Source: Streptomyces sp. 3214.6
GTDB taxonomy: Bacteria > Actinomycetota > Actinomycetes > Streptomycetales > Streptomycetaceae
Direction of reading: 5' to 3'
DNA length: 64,000 nt
Assembly: GCF_900129855.1 (NCBI RefSeq)
Contig: NZ_LT670819.1
Span: 248,001-312,000, forward strand
A model generated the notes under the pieces. The model did no database searches. It saw only the letters and a program-made list of their open reading frames with translations, and was not told the origin of the DNA. Below are positions 26,909 through 34,888 of this stretch, piece after piece (the stretch's first letter is position 1; each line of letters starts with the position of its first letter). Position numbers and translations under genes: made by a program.

Positions 26909-28231
26909 ACAGGGGATCGATGGGCACGGCTGCTGGTTCGTGATCTGCTGAAGCAGGCCAACGCTGATGACACGTATGGCCTGTGGCGTTCCCTGGGCGA
27001 TGTGCTCACCTTGCTGGCTGAGGCCGCTCCGGAGGAGTTCACAGAGGCGATGCACGAGGGCCTCAGTGGCACCAGGCCTCTTCACGCTGCCATGTTCAGC
27101 GACAACCAGCCTGACAACATGGGGCTTGGATCCAGCTCTCCACATACGAGGTTTCTGTGGTCCTTGGAGATCCTGGCATGGTCTCCGGAGCACCTCGATG
27201 ACGCAGTCGACGTACTGACCGCGCTGGCTGTCGTGGACCCGGGCGGCCGGCTCTCGAATCGTCCCCTCGCGAGTCTGGTGGGGATTCTCAGCGCGTGGGC
27301 TCCCAACACGACCGTCCACGCGGAGGACCGCATCAGAGTGATCCGACGCCTCGTGCGGAGGCAGCCGGCACTCGGCCGCAAGTTGCTTCTCCATCTGATT
27401 CCTGACAGTCACGCGATACAGATGGCCCATCCCGGTCCGCGTTTCCGTGACTGGAAGAGGGACAGCGTCGTCACTCCGCATGATCGATGGAGTGTTACCA
27501 CCGCCGTAGTCGATCTGCTCCTTGACGAACTCAACGCCGCCCCCGAGCTATACGTCGAACTGATCGGCAAAATCGATGTTCTCCTTCCCAAGCACCGCGC
27601 TGAGGTCGCGCAACGGCTGACCGAGCTGGCCGACGATCTGGATGATGACGATCAGCGTGCGGTTCTCCACCGCGCACTGCGCGCTCAGGTCTCCCGGCAC
27701 CAGGAGTATGCGGACGCCGCGTGGGCCCTTCCCGCGGACGAGCTTCGCCCACTCCAAGCCGCGTGCGAAGCGCTGGAGCCACGGAATCCGGTGAAGCGGT
27801 ACGCATGGTTGTTCCAATCCGGCTGGATCACGCTTGGCGACTTCAGGCGCCGTGACGACTTCGCCGCCTACGACGCGGAAATCCTCGCCCGGCGGGCCGC
27901 AGCGGTCGGGGAGACAGTCACGAACGGAGGGCTGGCGGCTCTCGTCGAGCTGGCCTCCGCAACCGAGTTCGCTGACCTGGTGGGCATCGCTCTGGCAGAG
28001 CACTCCGAAGACCACGACCAAGAGCTGCTGTCCCGGCTTGAGGAAGACGTCTCACCAGCCAAGGAGGTCGCGGCTGGGTACCTTCGCCGACGCATTTGGG
28101 CGCAAGGGGATGATCTCCGCGACAGGCTTCTTTCTCTCACAGAGGTTCCGCAGACTCAGGCAACCATCCTGCGGCTCGCCCCGGATCCAGCCACCGCGTG
28201 GTCCAAACTCGCTGAACTCAGTGGACGTTAA
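26909..28231 (+). pseudogene. C-terminal part of a large helical protein, 5' truncated
   Basis: The frame is open well upstream of any convincing start; recognisable protein begins about WARLLVRDLLKQANADDTYG and runs 430 codons. It is Leu/Ala-rich and helical, with segments such as LAWSPEHLDDAVDVLTALA, GILSAWAPNT and HPGPRFRDWKRD. I recall similar C-terminal regions in very large actinobacterial proteins of unknown function, but cannot name the family or place the N-terminal domains. An NTPase or defence protein is possible but not shown. The TAA stop (28229-28231) sits exactly at the insertion point of the IS5-type element, whose TA duplication preserves it. Confidence 0.55.
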
Positions 28232-28626
28232 GTCCGTTTCTGGTAGCGGCCGCGTCCGGGTTGGGTGAGAAAGCCTTGGCGGGTGAGGCGTCCGAGGCGG
28301 CTGCGGGTGATATTGACGGTTGCTTCGTCGGTGGGCATCCCGAGGAGTTCGTGCAGCTCACGGGCTCTGAACACCTGGCCGGGGTGCTGGTTGAAGGCGT
28401 TCACGATGGCCTGGTAGGTGGTGCTGGTTTCGGGCGGGTCGGGTTCGGCTCCTGCCGGCGCGGCCTCCGCGATGACCTTCCGGGTGGTGTCGAGGTCCGC
28501 GAGTCGCGCCTGGGTCTCGGCCAGGGCAGCGGTCAAGTGCTCGATCTGACCGCGTAGTTCTGCGGCTCGGGCGGTGACTTCGTCGTGCTGGGCCTGGAGG
28601 CCGGCGAGGAGCTCGGTGACGTTCAC
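28228..28626 (-). CDS. Coiled-coil/winged-helix helper of IS5-type element
   Basis: 132 residues. Residues 1-60 are a coiled coil (LAGLQAQHDEVTARAAELRG, EHLTAALAETQARLADLD); residues 70-132 look like a winged helix (YQAIVNAFNQHPGQVFRARE, LHELLGMPTDEATVNITRSR, GRLTRQGFLTQPGRGRY). GTG 28626 overlaps the transposase stop, so it is translationally coupled. The same pair occurs at 43493-44748. A DNA-binding accessory to transposition or a repressor of the element is plausible. The stop TAA is completed by the target-site TA. Confidence 0.65.
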   Translation of the reverse strand: MNVTELLAGLQAQHDEVTARAAELRGQIEHLTAALAETQARLADLDTTRKVIAEAAPAGAEPDPPETSTTYQAIVNAFNQHPGQVFRARELHELLGMPTDEATVNITRSRLGRLTRQGFLTQPGRGRYQKRT

Positions 28627-29579
28627 GCGGCCAGCCCGAGGGTGTCGCGCCAGGTGGGACTCGGTGTGGTGAGGCGGCGGGTCATGTTCGCGGTGGAGGC
28701 CCAGTAGACGCGCGAGACGGAGGTGTCGGGCCGGTGGTCGTACTCACGGGCCAGACGCCGGTGCAGCAGCAGCGTGCCGTTCGCCTGTTCCACCACTCAC
28801 CGCTTCGGCTGCGGGACAAAGCCTTTGCCCTGGTCGGCCGGGTTGCGGCGGACGACCTCGACGTCGATGTCCATCAACGCGCCGTGGATGACGACTTCGT
28901 CCTTGAAGCCCTGGTCCACCAGGACCTTCCCCAGCCGCATCCCGCAGCGTTCGGCGGCCTGGTCGAGCAGGGCGGTGCCGGCGGCGTTGTCATGGGCGGA
29001 TGCGGCCAGGACGACGACGCCGATGATCAGCCCCAGCACGTCGACGGCCAGTCCCCGCTTGCGCCCCGACACCTTCTTGTTGGCATCCAGTCCCGTCGTG
29101 GTCTTCGGGACACCGGCAGCCGCGCGGACGGACTGGGTGTCGATGATCACGAGGGACGGGTCCTCTAATCGCCGGGCCCTCTCCCTCACCTGGCAGCGCA
29201 GGAGTTCCTGAATCCGCTGGTCGAGCCCGTCCTCGCGCCACAGACCGAAGTAGTAGAACACCGCCGACCAGGCAGGAAAGTCGTGGGGCAGATAGCGCCA
29301 CTGACAACCCGTCCGGTTCTGATAGAAGATCGCGTTCACGACCTCCCTCAGGTCGCAGGAGCCCGGGTCGCCCGTCGCTGACCGCGCCACCCGGGCCTGC
29401 TTCCAGGCCGTGATCATCGGCTCGATCAACGCCCACTGCTCGTCCGATAAGTCGCTGACGTACGGCTCTCTCTTCACACCCCGCATCTCAACATGGACAT
29501 GCCGACCCGGCGACTCGTACGGCGGTCAGTACCACGATCGAGCGATCACGAACCGAGGAAGATCGGACTTAACGCCCAC
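28231..29579 (-). mobile_element. IS5-type element with helper gene
   Basis: Inverted ends AGTCCGTTTC (28231) and GATCGGACT (ending 29579) are flanked by TA on both sides (28229-28230, 29580-29581) within CGTTAAGTCCG/CGGACTTAACG. Length is 1349 bp. It contains a nonsense-interrupted transposase and the overlapping helper. The helper's stop codon uses the flanking TA. Confidence 0.78.
28623..29486 (-). pseudogene. IS5-type transposase with Trp-to-stop mutation
   Basis: A 287-codon frame: DUF4096-like head SDLSDEQWALIEPMITAWKQ, RTGCQWRYLPHDFP, the DDE Asp in SLVIIDTQSVRAAAGVP, GRKRGLAVDVLGLI, and an end with VVEQANGTLLLHRRLAREYD. At 28797-28799 TGA stands where the related transposase at 43918 has TGG (PIRWRVEQ), so one base change truncates the protein after 229 residues and removes the region with the last catalytic Glu. 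The end overlaps the helper start by GTGA. Confidence 0.82.
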
Positions 29580-29584
29580 TCAGA

Positions 29585-29730
29585 ACCCACCGACCCCCAC
29601 ACCAACCCAAGGCACGACACCAACTCCGACTGTCACGCCTACGCCGAGGCCGACGCCGAAGCCGCTGCCAACAGCGACGCCGAAGCCGACCCAGCCCGCT
29701 CAGACCGCAAGGCCGACCAGCAAGCCCTAA
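29585..29730 (+). pseudogene. Pro/Thr-rich C-terminal tail remnant
   Basis: The frame ending at TAA 29728-29730 encodes a TPTPTQGTTPTPTVTPTPRP type repeat. Such tails occur at the end of secreted or conjugation-related proteins. It is joined to an IS5 border on the left and meets the SCO6880 remnant on the right at about 29735. Confidence 0.45.
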
Positions 29731-29734
29731 GCTT

Positions 29735-30087
29735 AACCGTGCGGCATCGCCGGGGAGAGCCAGCGTTCCCGCCGGGCGCGGCTTGACCACCCGGCGGCGA
29801 TACAGCAACTGGCCTCCGGCGGAGCGCCAGAGCCACCGTGCTCCGATGGGTCCCCACTCGACGATCTTCCGGCCGCCGGTACTGACGAACCCGAGTACGA
29901 CGAAGACGAGGATGATCGGGAAGGTCATGACGACCGCACCCAGATAGAGGCCCAGGATCAAGGTGCCCGCGGCAAGGCTCGCCATCACCAGCTGCGGACC
30001 TGACAATCCGAGGAGGATCCCGCGCATGGCGAGCCGGGAGAACTTGATCAGTGTCAGCGACGGTTCCGCGGGGCTCGACGTACTCAC
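29735..30087 (-). pseudogene. SCO6880-family conjugation protein, N-terminal fragment
   Basis: From ATG 30087: SRLAMRGILLGLSGPQLVMA, two hydrophobic helices (ASLAAGTLILGLYLG, FPIILVFVVLGFV), then GRKIVEWGPIGARWLWRSAG, QLLYRRRVVKPRPAGTLALP and GDAA. This is the opening of SCO6880-type proteins found in Streptomyces type IV-like conjugation loci. Full members are several hundred residues longer; here homology stops after GDAA and the frame runs into unrelated DNA. Confidence 0.7.
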
Positions 30088-30150
30088 CGCCGATCACTTC
30101 CGTCCCGCAGGCTCGGCAAGCGCCGAGTCGCACCGACTACCGTCGGCGCG

Positions 30151-30290
30151 TTAGTTCAGAGCCTCCACTGAACCCGGCACGCGACACGCCGGCTCGCGGG
30201 CGACCACAGCCACCGTCCGGCCGGCGTTGATCACCAACTTCACGGCCTCGTTCCTGTACTCCGGACATTTGTCCTCCCGCGATGCAGATC
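30151..30290 (-). pseudogene. IS3-type OrfA remnant
   Basis: The minus strand reads CPEYRNEAVKLVINAGRTVA then VVARE, the helix-turn-helix opening of IS3/IS911-type OrfA proteins, before unrelated residues and a TAA at 30151-30153. About 45 codons; no orfB nearby. Confidence 0.5.
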
Positions 30291-30312
30291 CTCTCTTACG
30301 AGGTGTCCACCG

Positions 30313-31488
30313 TCAGCGGTCGAGACCAGGGCGGAGCGTCGGGTTCTGTCGGATCAATGCCCAGACAACGTTGGCGATCACCCAACCATCACGCAAGTCC
30401 GTTGCCGTGAGTTCCTCGAAGCGGCGCAGCCGATAGCGGACGGTGTTGGCGTGGACAAACATTGCTTCGGCCGTACGGTCCACCTGTTGCCCGGCGTTGA
30501 AGTAGTGCCAGACGGTCTCAAGTACCGCAGCCCCACTCCGGGTCTGTGTCACCGGGTCGATGTAGCGACGAAGCATCACTTCGCTGACATCGCGATCGTC
30601 GTGGACGGCGACGCGGATCCCAAGATCGTCGATCGTCACGACCCCGCGGGACCATCCTGCTGCCCGTGCGGCGTTGTGCACTCGCTGTGCTTGGCGCAGC
30701 GATTCGGGCAATTCCTCCCGTGTCACCTCGGCGCCAAGGGCAATGAGCGCTGGAGGTTTCGGCGGAGTACGTGCAAGAAAACCTATGACGTGCTGATCAA
30801 CGACGCTCGCCACACCCGCGGGCGTACCTGAAGGATGGCTGGGTTGAATCCAGCGGTTTACGGCTGTGCGGGTGTCGTCGTTTAGGTTCTCGGTGCAAAA
30901 TGCCTGCCATTGGCCGTACGAGTCCAAGCCGAGGGCCTTGAGATGCTTCAGTGAGTCGGCGGCAGATCCGTCGTGGAGCAGCAGTTGGCGAACGAGGCGG
31001 TTCTGCCGCTCATTTGAGACGACCGCCATATCCAACTCGGCCCGGCGATGACCGGTCGCGATCGCTGACGTGTAGAGATCGAAGGCGCGAAGCAACATGC
31101 GCGTGTAGTCGAGCACGGGCTCTGACCTGAGATCCAACTCATGCGCGAGCGTTCGAGCATGATCAAAAGCGAGTTCAAAACCGATGCGCCAACCACGCAG
31201 GACATCTTCTAGGGGGACGCCGAGGCGTTCGCGATCGGCGCCGCGGATCTCCGCCTCCGCGAGGGCCTCTTCAGGCGGGGGTGGGGCGTCTGGAAGGCAC
31301 GAGGTGAGCACAACCCGGATGTTGACGGCGAGCTCCGCGACGACGTTGTCGGGGTCGACGAGACGATATCCCTCTATCTCCTCAACGAGGCGACTACGCA
31401 GCCGCCGCGCCAGCAGGTCGGCGCTCTGGAGCATCCGAACCGCGAGCGTGTTGAAGTCAACCAGGTCGGACGAAACCGGGGACGGCAT
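30313..31488 (-). CDS. PucR/CdaR-type transcriptional regulator
   Basis: A 391-residue protein. The C-terminal 60 residues (FVHANTVRYRLRRFEELTATDLRDGW) form the PucR-type helix-turn-helix; the central part resembles the sugar-diacid/GGDEF-like sensor region of this family; the N-terminal 150 residues are helical. Regulators of this class activate catabolic operons in response to substrates. It is divergent from the acyl-CoA synthetase at 31658, so it probably controls it. Codon choice is less G/C-biased than typical Streptomyces genes here (many GAT, TTG, TCG, CGA), suggesting transfer from another actinobacterium. Confidence 0.82.
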   Translation of the reverse strand: MPSPVSSDLVDFNTLAVRMLQSADLLARRLRSRLVEEIEGYRLVDPDNVVAELAVNIRVVLTSCLPDAPPPPEEALAEAEIRGADRERLGVPLEDVLRGWRIGFELAFDHARTLAHELDLRSEPVLDYTRMLLRAFDLYTSAIATGHRRAELDMAVVSNERQNRLVRQLLLHDGSAADSLKHLKALGLDSYGQWQAFCTENLNDDTRTAVNRWIQPSHPSGTPAGVASVVDQHVIGFLARTPPKPPALIALGAEVTREELPESLRQAQRVHNAARAAGWSRGVVTIDDLGIRVAVHDDRDVSEVMLRRYIDPVTQTRSGAAVLETVWHYFNAGQQVDRTAEAMFVHANTVRYRLRRFEELTATDLRDGWVIANVVWALIRQNPTLRPGLDR

Positions 31489-31657
31489 GGCTCGAGACTA
31501 ATGCCTGGAGACTAGCGGTGGCTACGAGAAGGCTGCCCGCACTCAGCCGATCGGGCCGATTTTGCGCTCTTCTTTAGAGGTCTCGACAAGAAGCCGCCAT
31601 TGAGTTTGTCCGTCCGCCTCTAGAGACGTCCGTCACATTTGGCTGAGGGTTAGGGGC
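31489..31657. promoter_or_regulatory. Divergent promoter region of pucR-like and acyl-CoA synthetase genes
   Basis: 169 bases between divergent starts with relatively AT-rich blocks (TTTTGCGCTCTTCTTTAGAG). It must hold both promoters; I see no clear inverted repeat. AGGGGC immediately precedes ATG 31658. Confidence 0.4.
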
Positions 31658-33277
31658 ATGGAGCACCTTCAGGCAGCGACCACTCACCGCGTGGATCCCG
31701 TAGTCAATGGACTTGATGGTCCTAGTGACCACGCGGGGGTGGTGCGAGATGGCGGCGGTGTGCCCCGGTATCGAGACCTCCCGACATCGGTCGTTCACGC
31801 GTTGCGCGAGCATGCCGCGCACAGGCCGGACGACGTGGCCATCGTGGATGTCGACGGTCGCGAGATCACCTTCACGCAGTTGTGGGATCGGGTGTTGCAG
31901 GTGTCCGGTGGCCTGCGCGATCGCGGCGTTACCCGCGGCGATCGGGTGGCCTTCACCCTTGGCAACTCGGCGACCTTCATCGAGTTGTTCCTGGGCATCA
32001 TCGCGACGGGAGCCATTGCCGTACCGCTGAACACGCGCTTGTCTGAAGCCGAACTCGACCAGATCCTTGCCGACTGCACACCCAAGCTGACGATCCGGTC
32101 GGTCGACGAGCTCCTCTTGGGTGAACCCGACTGGGACGACTCGGTCGGGCAAGACGATCTCGCGGCGATCTATTACACGAGTGGTACGACGGGCCTACCG
32201 AAGGGTGCGACCTCGACCCACGAGGCCCTGCTGTCGATAGTGGAGTCGGTCCGTCGCACCTTCGACCTGCCCGTAGGTGGACCCCATCGTGTCGTCACGG
32301 TGGTCGCCGTTCCGCTGTTTCACGTGACCGGATGCAACGGTCAAATGCTTGCAACCTTGCTCAATGCGGGCAAGGTCGTGGTTCAAGCCACGCCTGTCGT
32401 CGGGGAGTTTCTTGATCTGGTGGAGCGCTATCGCGCCTCCCTGCTCGTCCTGGTCCCGGCCCTTTACCACGCCGTCGTCCGTGCTCCAGAGTTTGCCCCC
32501 GAACGCGTCAAGAGTGTCCGATGGGCCATCTATGGCGGGGCGCCGGTCTCGCCGGCGCTCGTCGAGCAGATTGCGAAAGGTTTTGAAACCGCCGTTGTCG
32601 CAAATGGCTTCGGCATGTCCGAAACGAGTTCTCTCGCCGCGGTGATAAGTGGCGCTGAGTCGATTCCGTACGCTGACTCAATCGGCTACCCGGTACCCGC
32701 GATGGACGTCGGCGTGCTCGATGCCGACCCGCGCACTGGTGTCGGTGAGTTGGTACTTCGAGGTCAGACAGTGACCCGCGGATATTGGGGCACCGATGGC
32801 CTACGCAGCCCCGATGGCTTTGAGGGGTGGATGCGTACCGGGGACGGCGGGCGGATCGATGCCGAAGGCCGCATCTACCTCGTCGACCGACTCAAGGACA
32901 TGATCAACCGCGGTGGAGAGAATGTCTTCTGTGTCGAGGTCGAGAGTGCCCTGATCGCGGCTCCCGGTGTGGTCGATGCCGCGGTCGTGGGCGTTCCAGA
33001 TGAGCGGCTGGGGGAGCGCGTCGGCGCCGTGATCGTGCCTGGTCCTGGTTTCGACTTGCGTGCCGTGATCGAGTCTGTCGCCTCCCGGGTGGCCGGCTTC
33101 AAGGTCCCCGAGCGGGTGCGATTGCGCTCGGAGGGTCTGCCGCGTAACGCGGCCGGCAAGGTGCTCAAGCCGGAACTGAGGCGCAAGAGCGCTGAGGGGT
33201 CATGGGATGAGGTGCCCAGCGAGTGGAGTCGAGCGAAGGCGGACTCTGCCTCGTGCACGGTCGGGGGACACGCATGA
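31658..33277 (+). CDS. Acyl-CoA synthetase (AMP-binding)
   Basis: 539 residues of the ANL superfamily, activating a carboxylic acid with ATP and CoA. Core motifs in order: AIYYTSGTTGLPKGATSTHE (P-loop), VVANGFGMSETSSLAAVI (A5), GWMRTGDGG (A7), IYLVDRLKDMINRGGENV (A8 hinge) and LPRNAAGKVLKPEL with the catalytic Lys (A10). The N-terminus carries about 40 extra residues before RYRDLPTSVVHAL; a later start is possible. The gene overlaps the next ORF by ATGA. Together with a PucR regulator and a LivH-like start it forms a carboxylic/aromatic-acid catabolic operon. The acid is not identifiable from sequence. GC is lower than in neighbours. Confidence 0.88.
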   Translation: MEHLQAATTHRVDPVVNGLDGPSDHAGVVRDGGGVPRYRDLPTSVVHALREHAAHRPDDVAIVDVDGREITFTQLWDRVLQVSGGLRDRGVTRGDRVAFTLGNSATFIELFLGIIATGAIAVPLNTRLSEAELDQILADCTPKLTIRSVDELLLGEPDWDDSVGQDDLAAIYYTSGTTGLPKGATSTHEALLSIVESVRRTFDLPVGGPHRVVTVVAVPLFHVTGCNGQMLATLLNAGKVVVQATPVVGEFLDLVERYRASLLVLVPALYHAVVRAPEFAPERVKSVRWAIYGGAPVSPALVEQIAKGFETAVVANGFGMSETSSLAAVISGAESIPYADSIGYPVPAMDVGVLDADPRTGVGELVLRGQTVTRGYWGTDGLRSPDGFEGWMRTGDGGRIDAEGRIYLVDRLKDMINRGGENVFCVEVESALIAAPGVVDAAVVGVPDERLGERVGAVIVPGPGFDLRAVIESVASRVAGFKVPERVRLRSEGLPRNAAGKVLKPELRRKSAEGSWDEVPSEWSRAKADSASCTVGGHA

Positions 33278-33339
33278 TCGAGTTTCTGATGCAAGGCGTG
33301 GCGCTTGGTCCGCTCTACGCCCTGATCGCGCATGCGTGA
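33274..33339 (+). pseudogene. LivH-type ABC permease start, cut by IS110
   Basis: ATG 33274 overlaps the synthetase stop and encodes MIEFLMQGVALGPLYALIA, the first membrane segment of branched-chain-amino-acid-type permeases, then a stop created at the IS110 border. The remaining gene is absent to the right of the insertions, so the uptake system was lost or deleted. Confidence 0.62.
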
Positions 33340-33364
33340 ACGAAAGGACTTCCCAATCGTGATG

Positions 33365-34555
33365 TCAAGCCGCGACCGTGACGGGAGGTGAATCTTGGTG
33401 GCACTGTCCGTCACGGATCATCGCCCACAGGACGTTGAGGCGTCGGCGGGCGAGGGCGAGCAGGGCCTGCTTGTGGCCTTTCCCCTCGTTTCGCTTGCGC
33501 TGGTAGTACGCCTTGGAGGCGGGGCATGTCGAAGTGCTGACCATCGCCGAGAGGTACATGCTCCGCAGCAGGCCGCGGTGGTATCGCTTGGGTCTGCGCA
33601 GGTTGCCGTTGACGCGGCCGGAGTCCCGGGGCCTGGGGGCCAGACCGGCGAAGCCGGCCAGGCGATCGGCGCTGCCGAAGGCGTCCATGTCACCGCCAGT
33701 CGCGGCGATGAACTCGGCGCCGAGCCTGGGGCCCATCCCAGGCAGGCTGCGGATCACCTCGGCGTGCGGATGCTCGCGAAACCTGGCCTCGATCAGGGCG
33801 TCGAGCTCGGCGATCTCCTCATCGAGGGCCATCACCCCTTTCGCGAGGCGGGCCACCATGGCAGCCGCCAGCTTCTCGCCGGGCAGGGCGGTCTGCTGGG
33901 CCTGGGCGGCCTCCACGGCCGTCTTCGCGAGAGCGGCGGCGCCGCGGACCTTGCGGTTCTTCAGCCAGGTCTCGATCCGCCTGGCACCGGCACGACGGAT
34001 CGCGGCCGGGGTCTGGTAGCCGGTCAGCAGCATGACCGGCCCCTTGTTGACGAGCTCCAGCGACCGCTCCAATGCAGGGAAAATCTCCAGCAGTTGGGCC
34101 CGGAGACGGTTGATCTGCCGGGTGCGGTCGAAGACCACGTCCAGGCGCCGTGTCGTCAGCGTGCGCAGGTCGACGGCGATCTCGTCGCCAGGCCGCAGCA
34201 GCCCGAGATCCTTGCGCATGCGGGCCTGGTCGGCGATGACGAAGGCGTCCTTCGCGTCAGTCTTGCCCTCGCCCCTGTAGGTGGCCGAGGCCCGGTAGAC
34301 CGCCAAGCCGGTCAGATAGGCCATGGGCTGGTCGTGGCTGAGCAACAGGCCGATCAGCAGGGCGGCGCCGCCGTGGTTGAGGTCGACGGCCCACAACACG
34401 TCGGTGGATATCGCCAGGACGTCGCCGATGAGCTGGAGCAGCTCGGTCTCGTCGTTCAGGACCCGGCGGGACAGCAGCCGTTCGCCGTCCGAGTTGATCA
34501 CCACGCAGTGGTGATGTTCCTTGCCGATGTCCACCCCGGCCCAGATCTCGGGCAC
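33365..34555 (-). CDS. IS110 transposase (DEDD/serine)
   Basis: 396 residues. The N-terminal RuvC-like domain starts PEIWAGVDIGKEHHHCVVIN with the first Asp; further acidic residues fall in VLWAVDL and GKTDAKDAFVIADQ. The C-terminal Tnp_20 domain carries RSLPGMGPRLGAEFIAATGG, FAGLAPRPRDSGRVNGNLR and PASKAYYQRKRNEGKG, including the candidate catalytic Ser. GTG 34555 is chosen because GGAGG lies just upstream and homologues start at PEIWA; a longer frame to 34720 is probably non-coding. Intact, so likely active. Confidence 0.88.
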   Translation of the reverse strand: MPEIWAGVDIGKEHHHCVVINSDGERLLSRRVLNDETELLQLIGDVLAISTDVLWAVDLNHGGAALLIGLLLSHDQPMAYLTGLAVYRASATYRGEGKTDAKDAFVIADQARMRKDLGLLRPGDEIAVDLRTLTTRRLDVVFDRTRQINRLRAQLLEIFPALERSLELVNKGPVMLLTGYQTPAAIRRAGARRIETWLKNRKVRGAAALAKTAVEAAQAQQTALPGEKLAAAMVARLAKGVMALDEEIAELDALIEARFREHPHAEVIRSLPGMGPRLGAEFIAATGGDMDAFGSADRLAGFAGLAPRPRDSGRVNGNLRRPKRYHRGLLRSMYLSAMVSTSTCPASKAYYQRKRNEGKGHKQALLALARRRLNVLWAMIRDGQCHQDSPPVTVAA

Positions 34556-34754
34556 GTTTCCTCCGCCAGTTCGTCGTTGCATCGATCCCGCAGACGACCT
34601 CGCCGACGTTGTCCTACAGCAGCGATCGAGTCGCGTCTCCCAATTGGCGGTCGAGTCGTCGCGGGGCTCCGGGCGGCCAAGTCCTTTGAGCCTTGCCAAC
34701 GGCTTCCCCATGACAGCCATACCCAGAACCCCGGGCCCTCCGATCTTACGAATG
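34556..34754 (-). ncRNA. Candidate bridge-RNA region of the IS110 element
   Basis: About 200 bases of non-coding DNA between the transposase start and the element end. Characterised IS110 elements express a structured guide (bridge) RNA from this end. The segment keeps high similarity with the deleted copy (20627-20818), including CGAGTCGCGTCTCCCAATTG and GACAGCCATACC, although neither encodes protein. No fold was computed. Confidence 0.35.
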
Positions 34755-34888
34755 ACTGTGAGGATTGATCATGGCACCGCTCGGCGGCCTGACCCACCGA
34801 ATGACTGACGCCTCGGCTGTCCTCTGCTGGATTCGTCGGTCGACCGGGCGGTGCCGTCATGCACGCGGCCGGTCGGGCATCTGTGACC

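Larger units (their letters stand above)
33340..34754 (-). mobile_element. Complete IS110-family element
   Basis: Left end near GAAAGGACTTCCCAATCGTG, right end GATCTTACGAATGAC, no terminal inverted repeats, as expected for IS110. It encodes an intact transposase on the minus strand and about 200 bases of conserved non-coding DNA upstream of it. Two defective relatives lie at 20080 and 23194. Confidence 0.82.
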
